Shown here: positions 1 through 5,471 of the stretch, one piece after another | Numbering within the stretch: the first letter of the stretch is position 1 | How the letters are laid out: each line of letters starts with the position of its first letter | From: Burkholderiaceae bacterium | GTDB lineage: Bacteria > Pseudomonadota > Gammaproteobacteria > Burkholderiales > Burkholderiaceae_C | Direction of reading: 5' to 3' | Length of the DNA: 5,471 nucleotides | Assembly (NCBI GenBank): GCA_023268425.1 | Contig: JALRFN010000169.1 | Location: forward strand, 1 to 5,471 | Program-made: the position numbers and the translations under genes | The notes under the pieces: generated by a model | Told to the model about the DNA's origin: nothing | Seen by the model: only the letters and a program-made list of their open reading frames with translations | Database searches by the model: none

Positions 1-901
1 GTTCCTGCAGGGTGGTGGAAGCGGCGAGAACGCCATCGTGCCCATGAACCTCTGTGGCGGCGGGCACTTGGTTCCCAACATTGATGTGATCGTCAGTGGC
101 GCATGGAGCAAAAAAAGCGCGCAAGAGGCAGCGAAATATGCTCAGGTCAACGTCGCCTTCGACGGGTCTGCGCAAGGCTTCAAGACAGTGGATCAGCCCA
201 GCACTTGGCGGCTTTCCAATGACCCGACCTATGTGCACATCTGCAGCAACGAGACCATTCACGGTGTTGAATTTCAAGACATCCCAGACTTGAAGTCACT
301 GGGCTGCGACGCGCCTTTGGTCGTCGACTGCTCCAGCCACATCGCCTCGCGCGCCCTTCCTTGGGATCGCATTGGTGTCGCTTACGCGGGTGCGCAAAAG
401 AACATCGGGCCTGCCGGCGTGACCTTGGTGTTTGTGCGTAAGGATTTGCTGGACCGTGCGCTGGACATTTGCCCTTCAGCCTTCAATTTTGGGCAACAAG
501 TCGCGAACCAATCGATGTTGAACACCCCGCCCACCTACGGCATCTACATTGCGGGCTTGGTGTTTCAGTGGCTCAAAGCGCATGGCGGCTTGGCCGCCAT
601 GGAAGCGGCCAACATCAAAAAAGCCCAGATGCTTTACGCGGCCATTGACGCTTCAGACATGTTCACCAACCCGGTCGATCCGGCGTGGCGCAGCCGCATG
701 AACGTGCCTTTCATCTTGCGCGACGACGCGTTGAACGCGGCGTTTCTCCAAGGCGCAGAGGCCGCGAACTTGTTGGCTCTGAAGGGGCACAAATCGGTGG
801 GCGGTATGCGTGCCAGCATCTACAACGCCATGCCACTCGCCGGTGTCCAGGCCTTGATTCAATACATGACCACGTTTGCCTCGGAGCACCCCGCCGCATG
901 A
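1..901 (+). CDS. serC: Phosphoserine aminotransferase, 5'-truncated by the window edge
   Basis: PLP-dependent enzyme that converts 3-phosphohydroxypyruvate plus glutamate to O-phosphoserine in cytosolic serine synthesis; in many proteobacteria it also acts in pyridoxal phosphate synthesis. The first whole codon starts at base 2, and 299 codons are visible. Comparison with the remembered E. coli SerC (about 360 residues) suggests that about 70 N-terminal residues lie upstream. Visible family landmarks, in order, are FLQGGGSGENAIVPMNL at the very start, SNETIHG (nt ~251-271), the VVDCSS aspartate region, and AQKNIGPAG with the PLP-binding lysine at nt 398-400. NTPPT, RSRMNVPF and the C-terminal GGMRASIYNAMPLAGV block follow. 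The GTG at 38 lies inside the conserved block and is not the true start. The stop codon overlaps the pheA start by 4 bases, so the two are probably co-transcribed. No internal stop or frameshift is seen, and identification is secure. Confidence 0.97.
   Translation, partial: FLQGGGSGENAIVPMNLCGGGHLVPNIDVIVSGAWSKKSAQEAAKYAQVNVAFDGSAQGFKTVDQPSTWRLSNDPTYVHICSNETIHGVEFQDIPDLKSLGCDAPLVVDCSSHIASRALPWDRIGVAYAGAQKNIGPAGVTLVFVRKDLLDRALDICPSAFNFGQQVANQSMLNTPPTYGIYIAGLVFQWLKAHGGLAAMEAANIKKAQMLYAAIDASDMFTNPVDPAWRSRMNVPFILRDDALNAAFLQGAEAANLLALKGHKSVGGMRASIYNAMPLAGVQALIQYMTTFASEHPAA
883..886 (+). promoter_or_regulatory. Possible Shine-Dalgarno site of pheA
   Basis: GGAG lies inside the end of serC, 11 bases before the pheA ATG at 898. 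The spacing is rather long, so the site is probably weak. The ATGA overlap suggests that ribosomes finishing serC also restart on pheA. Confidence 0.4.
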
Positions 902-1980
902 GAAGCCTGCTGGAACTGCGCGACGCCATCGATGCCGTCGATCGCCAACTGTTAGACCTGCTCAACGCCCGCGCCGACTTGGCCCATGAAGTGGGCGAGC
1001 TGAAAAAAGTCGAAGGTTCGCCGGTGTTTCGTCCCGAGCGAGAAGCCGCCGTCATCAACAAGCTGCAAGACATCAACCTTGGACGCGTGTTGCCCCACAG
1101 CATCGGTCACATTTGGCGCGAGATCATGTCGGCTTGTCGCTCGCTTGAAGCACCCCAGCGCGTGGCCTTTTTGGGCCCAGTGGGCACCTTTAGCCAAGAA
1201 GCTGCCTTGGGCTTTTTCGGCAGCAGCATCCAAGAGATTCCCTGCAACACCTTGGACGAGGTCTTCCACGCCACGGCGTCCGGCTCAGCTGACTTTGGCG
1301 TGGTGCCACTGGAAAACTCGACCGAAGGGGTGATCACACGATCGTTGGACTTGTTGCTCAACACGCCGACACACATCATTGGCGAAATCAGCTTGCTGAT
1401 TCGCCACAACCTGCTGCGCACCACCGACAGCTTGGAAGGCATCGATGTCGTGGCTGCACACCCGCAAGCGCTGGCACAGTGCCAGGGCTGGTTGAACCAG
1501 CACCTGCCCAAGGCCGAGCGCCACGCCGTCAGCAGCAACAGCGAAGGCGCGCGCTTGGTCACCGAACACCCCAACTGGGCGGCGATTGCCAGCTTGCGCG
1601 CCAGTTCGCAGTACGGTTTGCACGTGGCACAACAGTCTATCCAAGACGAAGCCCACAACCGCACCCGCTTTGGTGTCATTTGCTTGCCGCAAACCCTGCA
1701 AGCCCCAGCCGCTTCGGGCAAAGACTGCACCAGCTTGGTCGTTTCAGTGCCCAACCGTCCCGGTGCCGTACACGACTTGCTCGACCCCTTGAAGCGCCAT
1801 GGCGTGTCGATGACGCGCTTCGAGTCACGCCCGGCCCGCTCGGCGCAGTGGGAGTATTTCTTTTACATCGACTTGGCAGGCCACCCCTCCGAACCCACGA
1901 TGGCAGCCGCTTTGGAAGACCTGCGCGCCCTGTGTGGCTTCTTCAAGATCTTGGGGACCTTTCCCGTCACCGAAGCATGA
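898..1980 (+). CDS. pheA: Bifunctional chorismate mutase / prephenate dehydratase (P-protein)
   Basis: Cytosolic enzyme making phenylpyruvate from chorismate via prephenate. The 360-residue length is typical. Residues ~4-85 are an AroQ chorismate mutase: R8, R25, K36, R48 and E49 align with E. coli R11, R28, K39, R51 and E52. A Glu appears to replace E. coli Q88, as I remember for other P-proteins. The dehydratase domain begins near R88 (RVAFLGPVGTFS), with ENSTEG at 139-144 and the catalytic TRF motif at 256-258. The C-terminal ACT domain (~280-360) has PGAVHDLL (288-295) in the GALV region and an intact ESRP at 309-312, so phenylalanine feedback inhibition is expected. The ATG at 898 is chosen because it places the LLELRDAID helix at the usual distance; the frame stays open upstream to 685, but only inside serC. 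It overlaps serC and tyrA by ATGA at both ends. No hisC-type aminotransferase lies between it and tyrA. Confidence 0.97.
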   Translation: MRSLLELRDAIDAVDRQLLDLLNARADLAHEVGELKKVEGSPVFRPEREAAVINKLQDINLGRVLPHSIGHIWREIMSACRSLEAPQRVAFLGPVGTFSQEAALGFFGSSIQEIPCNTLDEVFHATASGSADFGVVPLENSTEGVITRSLDLLLNTPTHIIGEISLLIRHNLLRTTDSLEGIDVVAAHPQALAQCQGWLNQHLPKAERHAVSSNSEGARLVTEHPNWAAIASLRASSQYGLHVAQQSIQDEAHNRTRFGVICLPQTLQAPAASGKDCTSLVVSVPNRPGAVHDLLDPLKRHGVSMTRFESRPARSAQWEYFFYIDLAGHPSEPTMAAALEDLRALCGFFKILGTFPVTEA

Positions 1981-2894
1981 GCACTCAAGAGGCCACGCCC
2001 ATCCGCAAGTTGGCCATCATTGGCTGCGGCCTCATGGGTGGCTCTTTGGCTCTGGCGCTCAAACGCGCTGAGCACGTGCATGAAGTGGTGGGCTTCAGCC
2101 GCAGCCCAGCGACGCGTGAACAAGCCTTAGCACTGGGCGTGATCGACACAGCGGCCCCGGGTCTAGCCCAAGCCGTTCATGGCGCGGACATGGTGGTGTT
2201 GGCCACACCGGTGGGCGCTTTGGCACCCACCATGGCCGCCATGACGCCTTACCTCTCTCGGGACGCGGTGATCACCGACGTCGGCTCCACCAAAAGTGAC
2301 GTGGTGGCCCACGCACAGACGCATTTGCGCGACCACATCAAACGCTTCGTACCCTCTCACCCCATCGCAGGCAAAGAGCACGCAGGCGTCGCACACGCCG
2401 ATGCCGACCTTTACGAAAATCGCAAAGTCATCGTGACGCCGCTGCCCAATAACGCACTGGGGGCCATCGCTTCGGTGCAAAGCATGTGGGGCATTTGTGG
2501 GGCCGAGGTGGTGCGCATGACCCCTCACGAGCACGACACGGTGTTTGCCGCCGTCAGCCACTTGCCGCACTTGCTGGCCTTTGCTTACATCAACGGCCTG
2601 GCTGATCAAAGCCGCTTGGAACAGTTTTTGGCTTTGGCCGGACCCGGGTTTCGCGATTTCACACGCATCGCCGGGGCGCACCCCGAGATGTGGCGCGACG
2701 TGTACTTGTCGAACCGCGAAGCCATTCGTGACCAACTCGATCATTTCAAGTCGGCGCTGGCCCGCTTTGAACAGGCGCTGGATACCCATGACGCACACGC
2801 CTTGATGGCCTTTGTTGAACGCTCGCGTGACATCCGCGCGCCCTGGCAACTCAATGCGGCGATCCCAAGACGCGACGACCTCACGCAACAGTAA
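1977..2894 (+). CDS. tyrA: Prephenate (cyclohexadienyl) dehydrogenase
   Basis: Oxidative decarboxylation of prephenate (possibly also arogenate) toward tyrosine, in the cytosol. The protein has 305 residues, normal for the stand-alone TyrA type: no fused chorismate mutase and no C-terminal ACT domain. The N-terminal Rossmann fold shows IIGCGLMGGS (14-23). The end of the second strand reads VVGFSRS, with S41-R42 where NAD-specific enzymes usually carry an acidic residue, suggesting NADP+ or dual use (inference). Catalytic-domain landmarks are DVGSTK (101-106), SHPIAGKEHAG with H128, VSHLPH with H195, and GPGFRDFTRIAG with R226 and R230. Its ATG lies in an ATGA overlap with the pheA stop and no good Shine-Dalgarno sequence is visible, so translation is probably coupled to pheA. 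Substrate preference between prephenate and arogenate cannot be read from the sequence. Confidence 0.95.
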   Translation: MSTQEATPIRKLAIIGCGLMGGSLALALKRAEHVHEVVGFSRSPATREQALALGVIDTAAPGLAQAVHGADMVVLATPVGALAPTMAAMTPYLSRDAVITDVGSTKSDVVAHAQTHLRDHIKRFVPSHPIAGKEHAGVAHADADLYENRKVIVTPLPNNALGAIASVQSMWGICGAEVVRMTPHEHDTVFAAVSHLPHLLAFAYINGLADQSRLEQFLALAGPGFRDFTRIAGAHPEMWRDVYLSNREAIRDQLDHFKSALARFEQALDTHDAHALMAFVERSRDIRAPWQLNAAIPRRDDLTQQ

Positions 2895-2946
2895 ACAGCC
2901 TCCGCTTGTTGCCGCTTGGCACAGCGCCCTCTCCTCACAGCCTGAC
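2895..2946 (+). other. Short gap between tyrA and aroA-cmk
   Basis: These 52 bases contain no gene, no clear -10/-35 pair and no hairpin with a T-run. The 20 bases just before the aroA ATG are C-rich and lack a purine-rich Shine-Dalgarno stretch. The frame of aroA is open through this gap and back into tyrA, but it offers no alternative ATG, GTG or TTG here. Confidence 0.6.
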
Positions 2947-4980
2947 ATGTACTCGACTGCCTATCTTGATTTGCCGCCATTGCGCGCTGCCCACGGCTCG
3001 GTGCAGTTGCCTGGCTCCAAAAGCATCTCCAACCGTGTGCTGCTCTTGGCTGCGTTATCCGACGGTGAGACGACCATTCATGACTTGCTGGTCTCCGATG
3101 ACACCCAGGTCATGCTGCAAGCCCTGGAAGTACTGGGCTGCGGCATCACCCGCCACAGCGCCACTCGTGTCAGCGTGAGCGGTCTGGGGGGCAAATTGCG
3201 TGCGCGCGAAGCGGCGCTGTTTCTGGGCAATGCGGGCACCGCCATGCGGCCCTTGACTGCTGCTTTGGCGGTATTGGCCAGCACGCAAAGTGGCGTCTTT
3301 GAGTTGTCGGGCATCCCACGCATGCACGAACGCCCCATCGGCGACTTGGCCGATGCGCTGCGCGAATTGGGTTGCCCTGTGACGCACCTGCGCCAAGTCG
3401 GCTACCCGCCATTGCGCGTGGGCGACGGGCAGGCACACGCCTTGAACTTGAGACAAGCCATACGAGTGCGCGGCGATGTGTCCAGCCAATTTTTAACCGC
3501 GCTGTTGATGGCACTGCCCTTGGTCGCTGCGCAAGATGTGCGCATCGAAGTGATCGGCGAATTGATCTCCAAGCCCTACATCGCCATCACGCTGGGCATG
3601 TTGGCGCGATTTGGTGTGCACGTCACCAACCACGACTGGCGTGCCTTCACCATCCCTGCCGGCAGTCGATATCAGAGCCCCGGCGAGATCCACGTCGAGG
3701 GCGACGCCTCCTCTGCGAGCTATTTCATTGCCCTGGGCGCCATCGCCGCCACCGGCGAGGACGCCATCACCATTCGCGGCCTGGGGCTGAACGCGGTGCA
3801 GGGCGACATCCGCTTTATCGAGGCGGCGCGCGCCATGGGCGCCACTGTTGAGGGCGACGAGCAACATTTGAAGGTGCGTCGGGGCGCGTGGCCATTGCGT
3901 GCCATCGACCTGGACTGCAACCACATCCCCGACGCCGCCATGACCCTCGCTGTGATGGCGCTCTACGCCGATGGCCCCACCACGCTGCGCAACATTGCCA
4001 GCTGGCGGGTCAAGGAGACCGACCGCCTGCATGCCATGGCTGCAGAACTGTCCAAAGTGGGCGCCCTAGTTGAAGAGGGCGCCGACTACTTGCGCATCAC
4101 GCCGCCCCAACAGTGGCAGCAGGCGCAAATCCATACCTACGATGACCACCGCATGGCCATGTGCCTGTCGCTGGCGGCTTTCAACCCAGCGCGGCTGCCT
4201 GTGCGCATCGAAGACCCCAAGTGCGTGGCCAAGACGTTTCCAGACTATTTCGAAACCTTGTTTGCAGTGGTCACCCCAGAGCGGGTGCCCGTGCTGTGCA
4301 TCGACGGCCCCACGGCCTCTGGCAAAGGCAGTTTGAGCCGCGCCGTGGCCGAGGCGCTGGGCTACCACTGGTTGGACTCCGGTGCACTGTATCGGCTGCT
4401 GGGCTTGGCCGCAGAGCAAGCTGGTGTGTCCACTGAGACCGAGGCCCTGCAGGCACCTGGCGCTGCCGCACGGGTCGCGGCGTGTTGTCGTGACTGGTCG
4501 GTGCGATTCGTCGGCGAACAAGTGTGGTTAGATGGCCAAGATGTGACCACCGAAGTGCGCAGCGCCGAAGGCGGTCAGCGTGCCTCGCGCATCTCTGTTT
4601 TCCCCGAGGTGCGGCAGGCCTTGCTAGACGCCCAACACGCCTTCGCGCGCTTGCCGGGACTGGTGGCCGATGGCCGCGACATGGGCACAGTGGTGTTCCC
4701 AAAGGCGCCGCTCAAGGTGTTTTTGACCGCCAGCGCTGAGGCGCGCGCGCAACGGCGGCATAAGCAATTGATTTCAATGGGTATTTCTGCTAGCATTGAC
4801 AGTCTTTTGCTGGACTTGCAGGAGCGAGACGATCGGGATCAAAACCGCAGCGCTTCGCCCCTTCGCCCAGCGACAGATGCCCAGCCCTTGGACAACACCG
4901 ACTTGAGCATTGAAGCCTCTTGTCAACAGGTGTTGGACTGGTGGTCTGAGCAAACCGGCTTTGCCTCAACACGCCGTTGA
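2947..4980 (+). CDS. aroA-cmk: Fused EPSP synthase (AroA) - cytidylate kinase (Cmk)
   Basis: A 677-residue protein with two complete enzymes. Residues 1-~438 are 3-phosphoshikimate 1-carboxyvinyltransferase, the step before chorismate synthase: LPGSKSISNR (K25, S26, R30), NAGTAMRPL (95-103), SSQF (179-182), HIPDAAM with D329, KETDR with E357, DDHRMAM (399-405) and the C-terminal DPKCVAKTFPDYFE with K429. D329 and E357 correspond to E. coli D313 and E341. Residues ~447-677 are CMP/dCMP kinase: P-loop GPTASGKGS (454-462), LDSGALYR, DGRDMGTVVFP (575-585), and LID motif ERDDRDQNR (626-634). Only about eight residues link the halves and no stop intervenes. The start at 2947 is the only ATG just ahead of the AroA core; it lacks a Shine-Dalgarno site. 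Glyphosate-contact residues G97 and P102 are kept, while V193 replaces E. coli A183. Fusions of this kind are, as I recall, annotated in several Burkholderiales. Confidence 0.95.
   Translation: MYSTAYLDLPPLRAAHGSVQLPGSKSISNRVLLLAALSDGETTIHDLLVSDDTQVMLQALEVLGCGITRHSATRVSVSGLGGKLRAREAALFLGNAGTAMRPLTAALAVLASTQSGVFELSGIPRMHERPIGDLADALRELGCPVTHLRQVGYPPLRVGDGQAHALNLRQAIRVRGDVSSQFLTALLMALPLVAAQDVRIEVIGELISKPYIAITLGMLARFGVHVTNHDWRAFTIPAGSRYQSPGEIHVEGDASSASYFIALGAIAATGEDAITIRGLGLNAVQGDIRFIEAARAMGATVEGDEQHLKVRRGAWPLRAIDLDCNHIPDAAMTLAVMALYADGPTTLRNIASWRVKETDRLHAMAAELSKVGALVEEGADYLRITPPQQWQQAQIHTYDDHRMAMCLSLAAFNPARLPVRIEDPKCVAKTFPDYFETLFAVVTPERVPVLCIDGPTASGKGSLSRAVAEALGYHWLDSGALYRLLGLAAEQAGVSTETEALQAPGAAARVAACCRDWSVRFVGEQVWLDGQDVTTEVRSAEGGQRASRISVFPEVRQALLDAQHAFARLPGLVADGRDMGTVVFPKAPLKVFLTASAEARAQRRHKQLISMGISASIDSLLLDLQERDDRDQNRSASPLRPATDAQPLDNTDLSIEASCQQVLDWWSEQTGFASTRR
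4768..4796 (+). promoter_or_regulatory. Candidate sigma-70 promoter for rpsA inside cmk
   Basis: TTGATT (4768-4773) and TAGCAT (4791-4796) are separated by 17 bases, and each matches 4 of 6 consensus positions. They lie in a conspicuously AT-rich patch within an otherwise GC-rich gene. In E. coli, rpsA is known to have promoter activity arising within the upstream cmk gene, which makes the position plausible. Transcripts would start about 350 bases before the rpsA ATG. This is inference from sequence alone. Confidence 0.3.
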
Positions 4981-5051
4981 AGCGCTGCCTTTGGCCCCGT
5001 CATTTGCGCCCCGCTGCCTCGTCAGCACCAACTGCCGGGTGAACAACCTGA

Positions 5052-5068
5052 AGCGACGTCAACTCGCT
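5052..5068 (+). promoter_or_regulatory. Small hairpin in the rpsA leader
   Basis: AGCGA (5052-5056) pairs with TCGCT (5064-5068) around a 7-base loop. The stem is only 5 base pairs, so it could be chance. It lies about 80 bases before the rpsA ATG. Confidence 0.3.
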
Positions 5069-5106
5069 ACACCTCAACCGCTGCTGTTCATTGTTGCCTG
5101 TTGTAC

Positions 5107-5125
5107 CCACCGCTGACGCGTGTGG
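5107..5125 (+). promoter_or_regulatory. GC-rich hairpin upstream of the rpsA ribosome binding site
   Basis: CCACCGC (5107-5113) pairs with GCG-T-GTGG (5118-5125), giving 7 base pairs with one bulged T and a TGAC loop. It ends 12 bases before the AAGGA motif. In E. coli and other gammaproteobacteria the rpsA leader folds into hairpins needed for efficient initiation and for autogenous repression by S1. This hairpin could play a similar part here, but that is inference. There is no T-run after it, so it is not a terminator. Confidence 0.4.
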
Positions 5126-5137
5126 AGGCCAGTAGTC

Positions 5138-5142
5138 AAGGA
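5138..5142 (+). promoter_or_regulatory. Shine-Dalgarno site of rpsA
   Basis: AAGGA ends 6 bases before the ATG at 5149, a near-ideal spacing. It is the clearest ribosome binding site in the window and fixes the rpsA start. Confidence 0.85.
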
Positions 5143-5148
5143 AATTTC

Positions 5149-5471
5149 ATGTCTGAATCTTTTGCCGCCCTTTTTGAAGAGTCGTTGCAACGCGCCGAAA
5201 TGCGCTCCGGTGAAGTCATCACCGCTGAAGTCGTTCGCATCGATATGAACCACGTCGTGGTCAATGCAGGCCTCAAGTCCGAAGCCTACATCCCACTGGA
5301 AGAGTTCAAAAACGACCAGGGCGAATTGGAAGTCCAAGTGGGTGACTTCGTGTCTGTGGCCATCGACTCGGTCGAAAACGGCTACGGCGACACCTTGTTG
5401 TCGCGCGATAAAGCCAAGCGTTTGGCCTCTTGGATGTCGCTGGAAAAGGCGCTGGAGTCTGGCGAATTCGT
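5149..5471 (+). CDS. rpsA: 30S ribosomal protein S1, 3'-truncated by the window edge
   Basis: S1 binds mRNA on the small ribosomal subunit and is needed to start translation on most messages, especially those with weak Shine-Dalgarno sites. 107 whole codons are visible of a protein normally about 560 residues long with six S1 (OB-fold) repeats. The N-terminus MSESFAALFEESLQ is the typical ribosome-docking segment. The first S1 repeat covers residues ~20-85, with VVNAGLKSEAYIP, GELEVQVGD and the LLSRDKAKR end motif visible. The segment after it (WMSLEKALESGE) leads toward repeat two, beyond the window. The start is supported by the strong AAGGA at 5138. The cmk-then-rpsA order is the same as in E. 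coli and many proteobacteria. Confidence 0.97.
   Translation, partial: MSESFAALFEESLQRAEMRSGEVITAEVVRIDMNHVVVNAGLKSEAYIPLEEFKNDQGELEVQVGDFVSVAIDSVENGYGDTLLSRDKAKRLASWMSLEKALESGEF

Larger units (their letters stand above)
4981..5148 (+). other. Non-coding leader between aroA-cmk and rpsA
   Basis: These 168 bases hold no convincing gene. A frame open from 4910 to 5116 is a cmk shadow running into the gap. No rho-independent terminator (hairpin plus T-run) is seen after the aroA-cmk stop, so read-through into rpsA is likely. No strong -10/-35 pair is visible inside the gap. It does contain two short hairpins and the rpsA Shine-Dalgarno site, and probably forms part of the rpsA 5' untranslated region. 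Confidence 0.6.

Noticed and set aside
685..897. Upstream extension of the pheA frame into serC
   Set aside because: The translated extension is Arg-rich and unlike any chorismate mutase N-terminus; the ATG at 898 gives the normal family length.
1107..1754. 215-codon minus-strand open frame inside pheA
   Set aside because: Antisense shadow of conserved PheA dehydratase and ACT sequence; low-complexity composition and no family resemblance.
1479..1976. Upstream extension of the tyrA frame into pheA
   Set aside because: The extension is Arg/Pro-rich noise over the PheA coding region; the TyrA fold begins right after the ATG at 1977.
2163..2948. 261-codon open frame on the minus strand across tyrA
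   Set aside because: It lies antisense to the well-conserved tyrA, shows no recognisable domain, and is the kind of long open frame expected opposite GC-rich codons.
3493..4032. 179-codon minus-strand open frame inside aroA
   Set aside because: Antisense to essential AroA motifs, with no ribosome binding site or domain to support it.
4796..4824. Perfect TTGACA at 4796-4801 as a second -35 element
   Set aside because: At 15-19 bases downstream there is only GC-rich sequence such as CAGGAG, with no acceptable -10 element.
4910..5116. 68-codon plus-strand open frame spanning the end of cmk and the rpsA leader
   Set aside because: About one third overlaps cmk out of frame; the rest has no recognisable motif and no good ribosome binding site.
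4981..5148. Terminator after aroA-cmk
   Set aside because: The hairpins present are not followed by a run of T, and the stronger one sits just before the rpsA ribosome binding site, so a rho-independent terminator is not supported.
1..5471. Hidden mobile element, CRISPR, toxin-antitoxin or defence system
   Set aside because: Nearly every base is assigned to conserved housekeeping genes in a known order; no direct repeats, terminal inverted repeats or transposase/nuclease motifs were seen.

Overview
The window is a compact, entirely plus-strand stretch of a GC-rich (about 60% by eye) proteobacterial chromosome. It carries serC (5' end cut off by the window edge), pheA, tyrA, an aroA-cmk fusion, and rpsA (3' end cut off). 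This gene order, the AroQ-type P-protein PheA, the AroA-Cmk fusion and the protein sequences all point to a betaproteobacterium of the order Burkholderiales, most likely a Comamonadaceae-type organism (Rhodoferax/Limnohabitans/Acidovorax relatives). The family placement is inference from remembered gene order and sequence style; no database search was run.

Layout. Bases 1-901 hold the last ~299 codons of phosphoserine aminotransferase (serC). pheA (898-1980), chorismate mutase/prephenate dehydratase, overlaps serC by 4 bases (ATGA). tyrA (1977-2894), prephenate dehydrogenase, overlaps pheA in the same way. A 52-base gap follows, then one long reading frame (2947-4980) encoding EPSP synthase joined directly to cytidylate kinase. 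A 168-base non-coding leader (4981-5148) with two small hairpins and a good Shine-Dalgarno site precedes rpsA (5149 onward), ribosomal protein S1.

How the genes work together. The AroA half makes EPSP, the precursor of chorismate. PheA takes chorismate through prephenate to phenylpyruvate, and TyrA takes prephenate to 4-hydroxyphenylpyruvate. SerC makes phosphoserine for serine synthesis (and, in some bacteria, serves in vitamin B6 synthesis). The Cmk half phosphorylates CMP/dCMP, and S1 is needed for mRNA binding by the ribosome. The serC-pheA-tyrA part is packed tightly enough for translational coupling. rpsA probably has its own promoter(s) and leader control in addition to read-through.

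This is a conserved housekeeping region. I see no mobile element, CRISPR array, tRNA/rRNA gene, defence system or other undescribed system. The points worth a second look are the AroA-Cmk fusion, a Ser-Arg cofactor signature in TyrA, an unusually AT-rich island inside the cmk part with a promoter-like pair of hexamers, and the hairpins in the rpsA leader.
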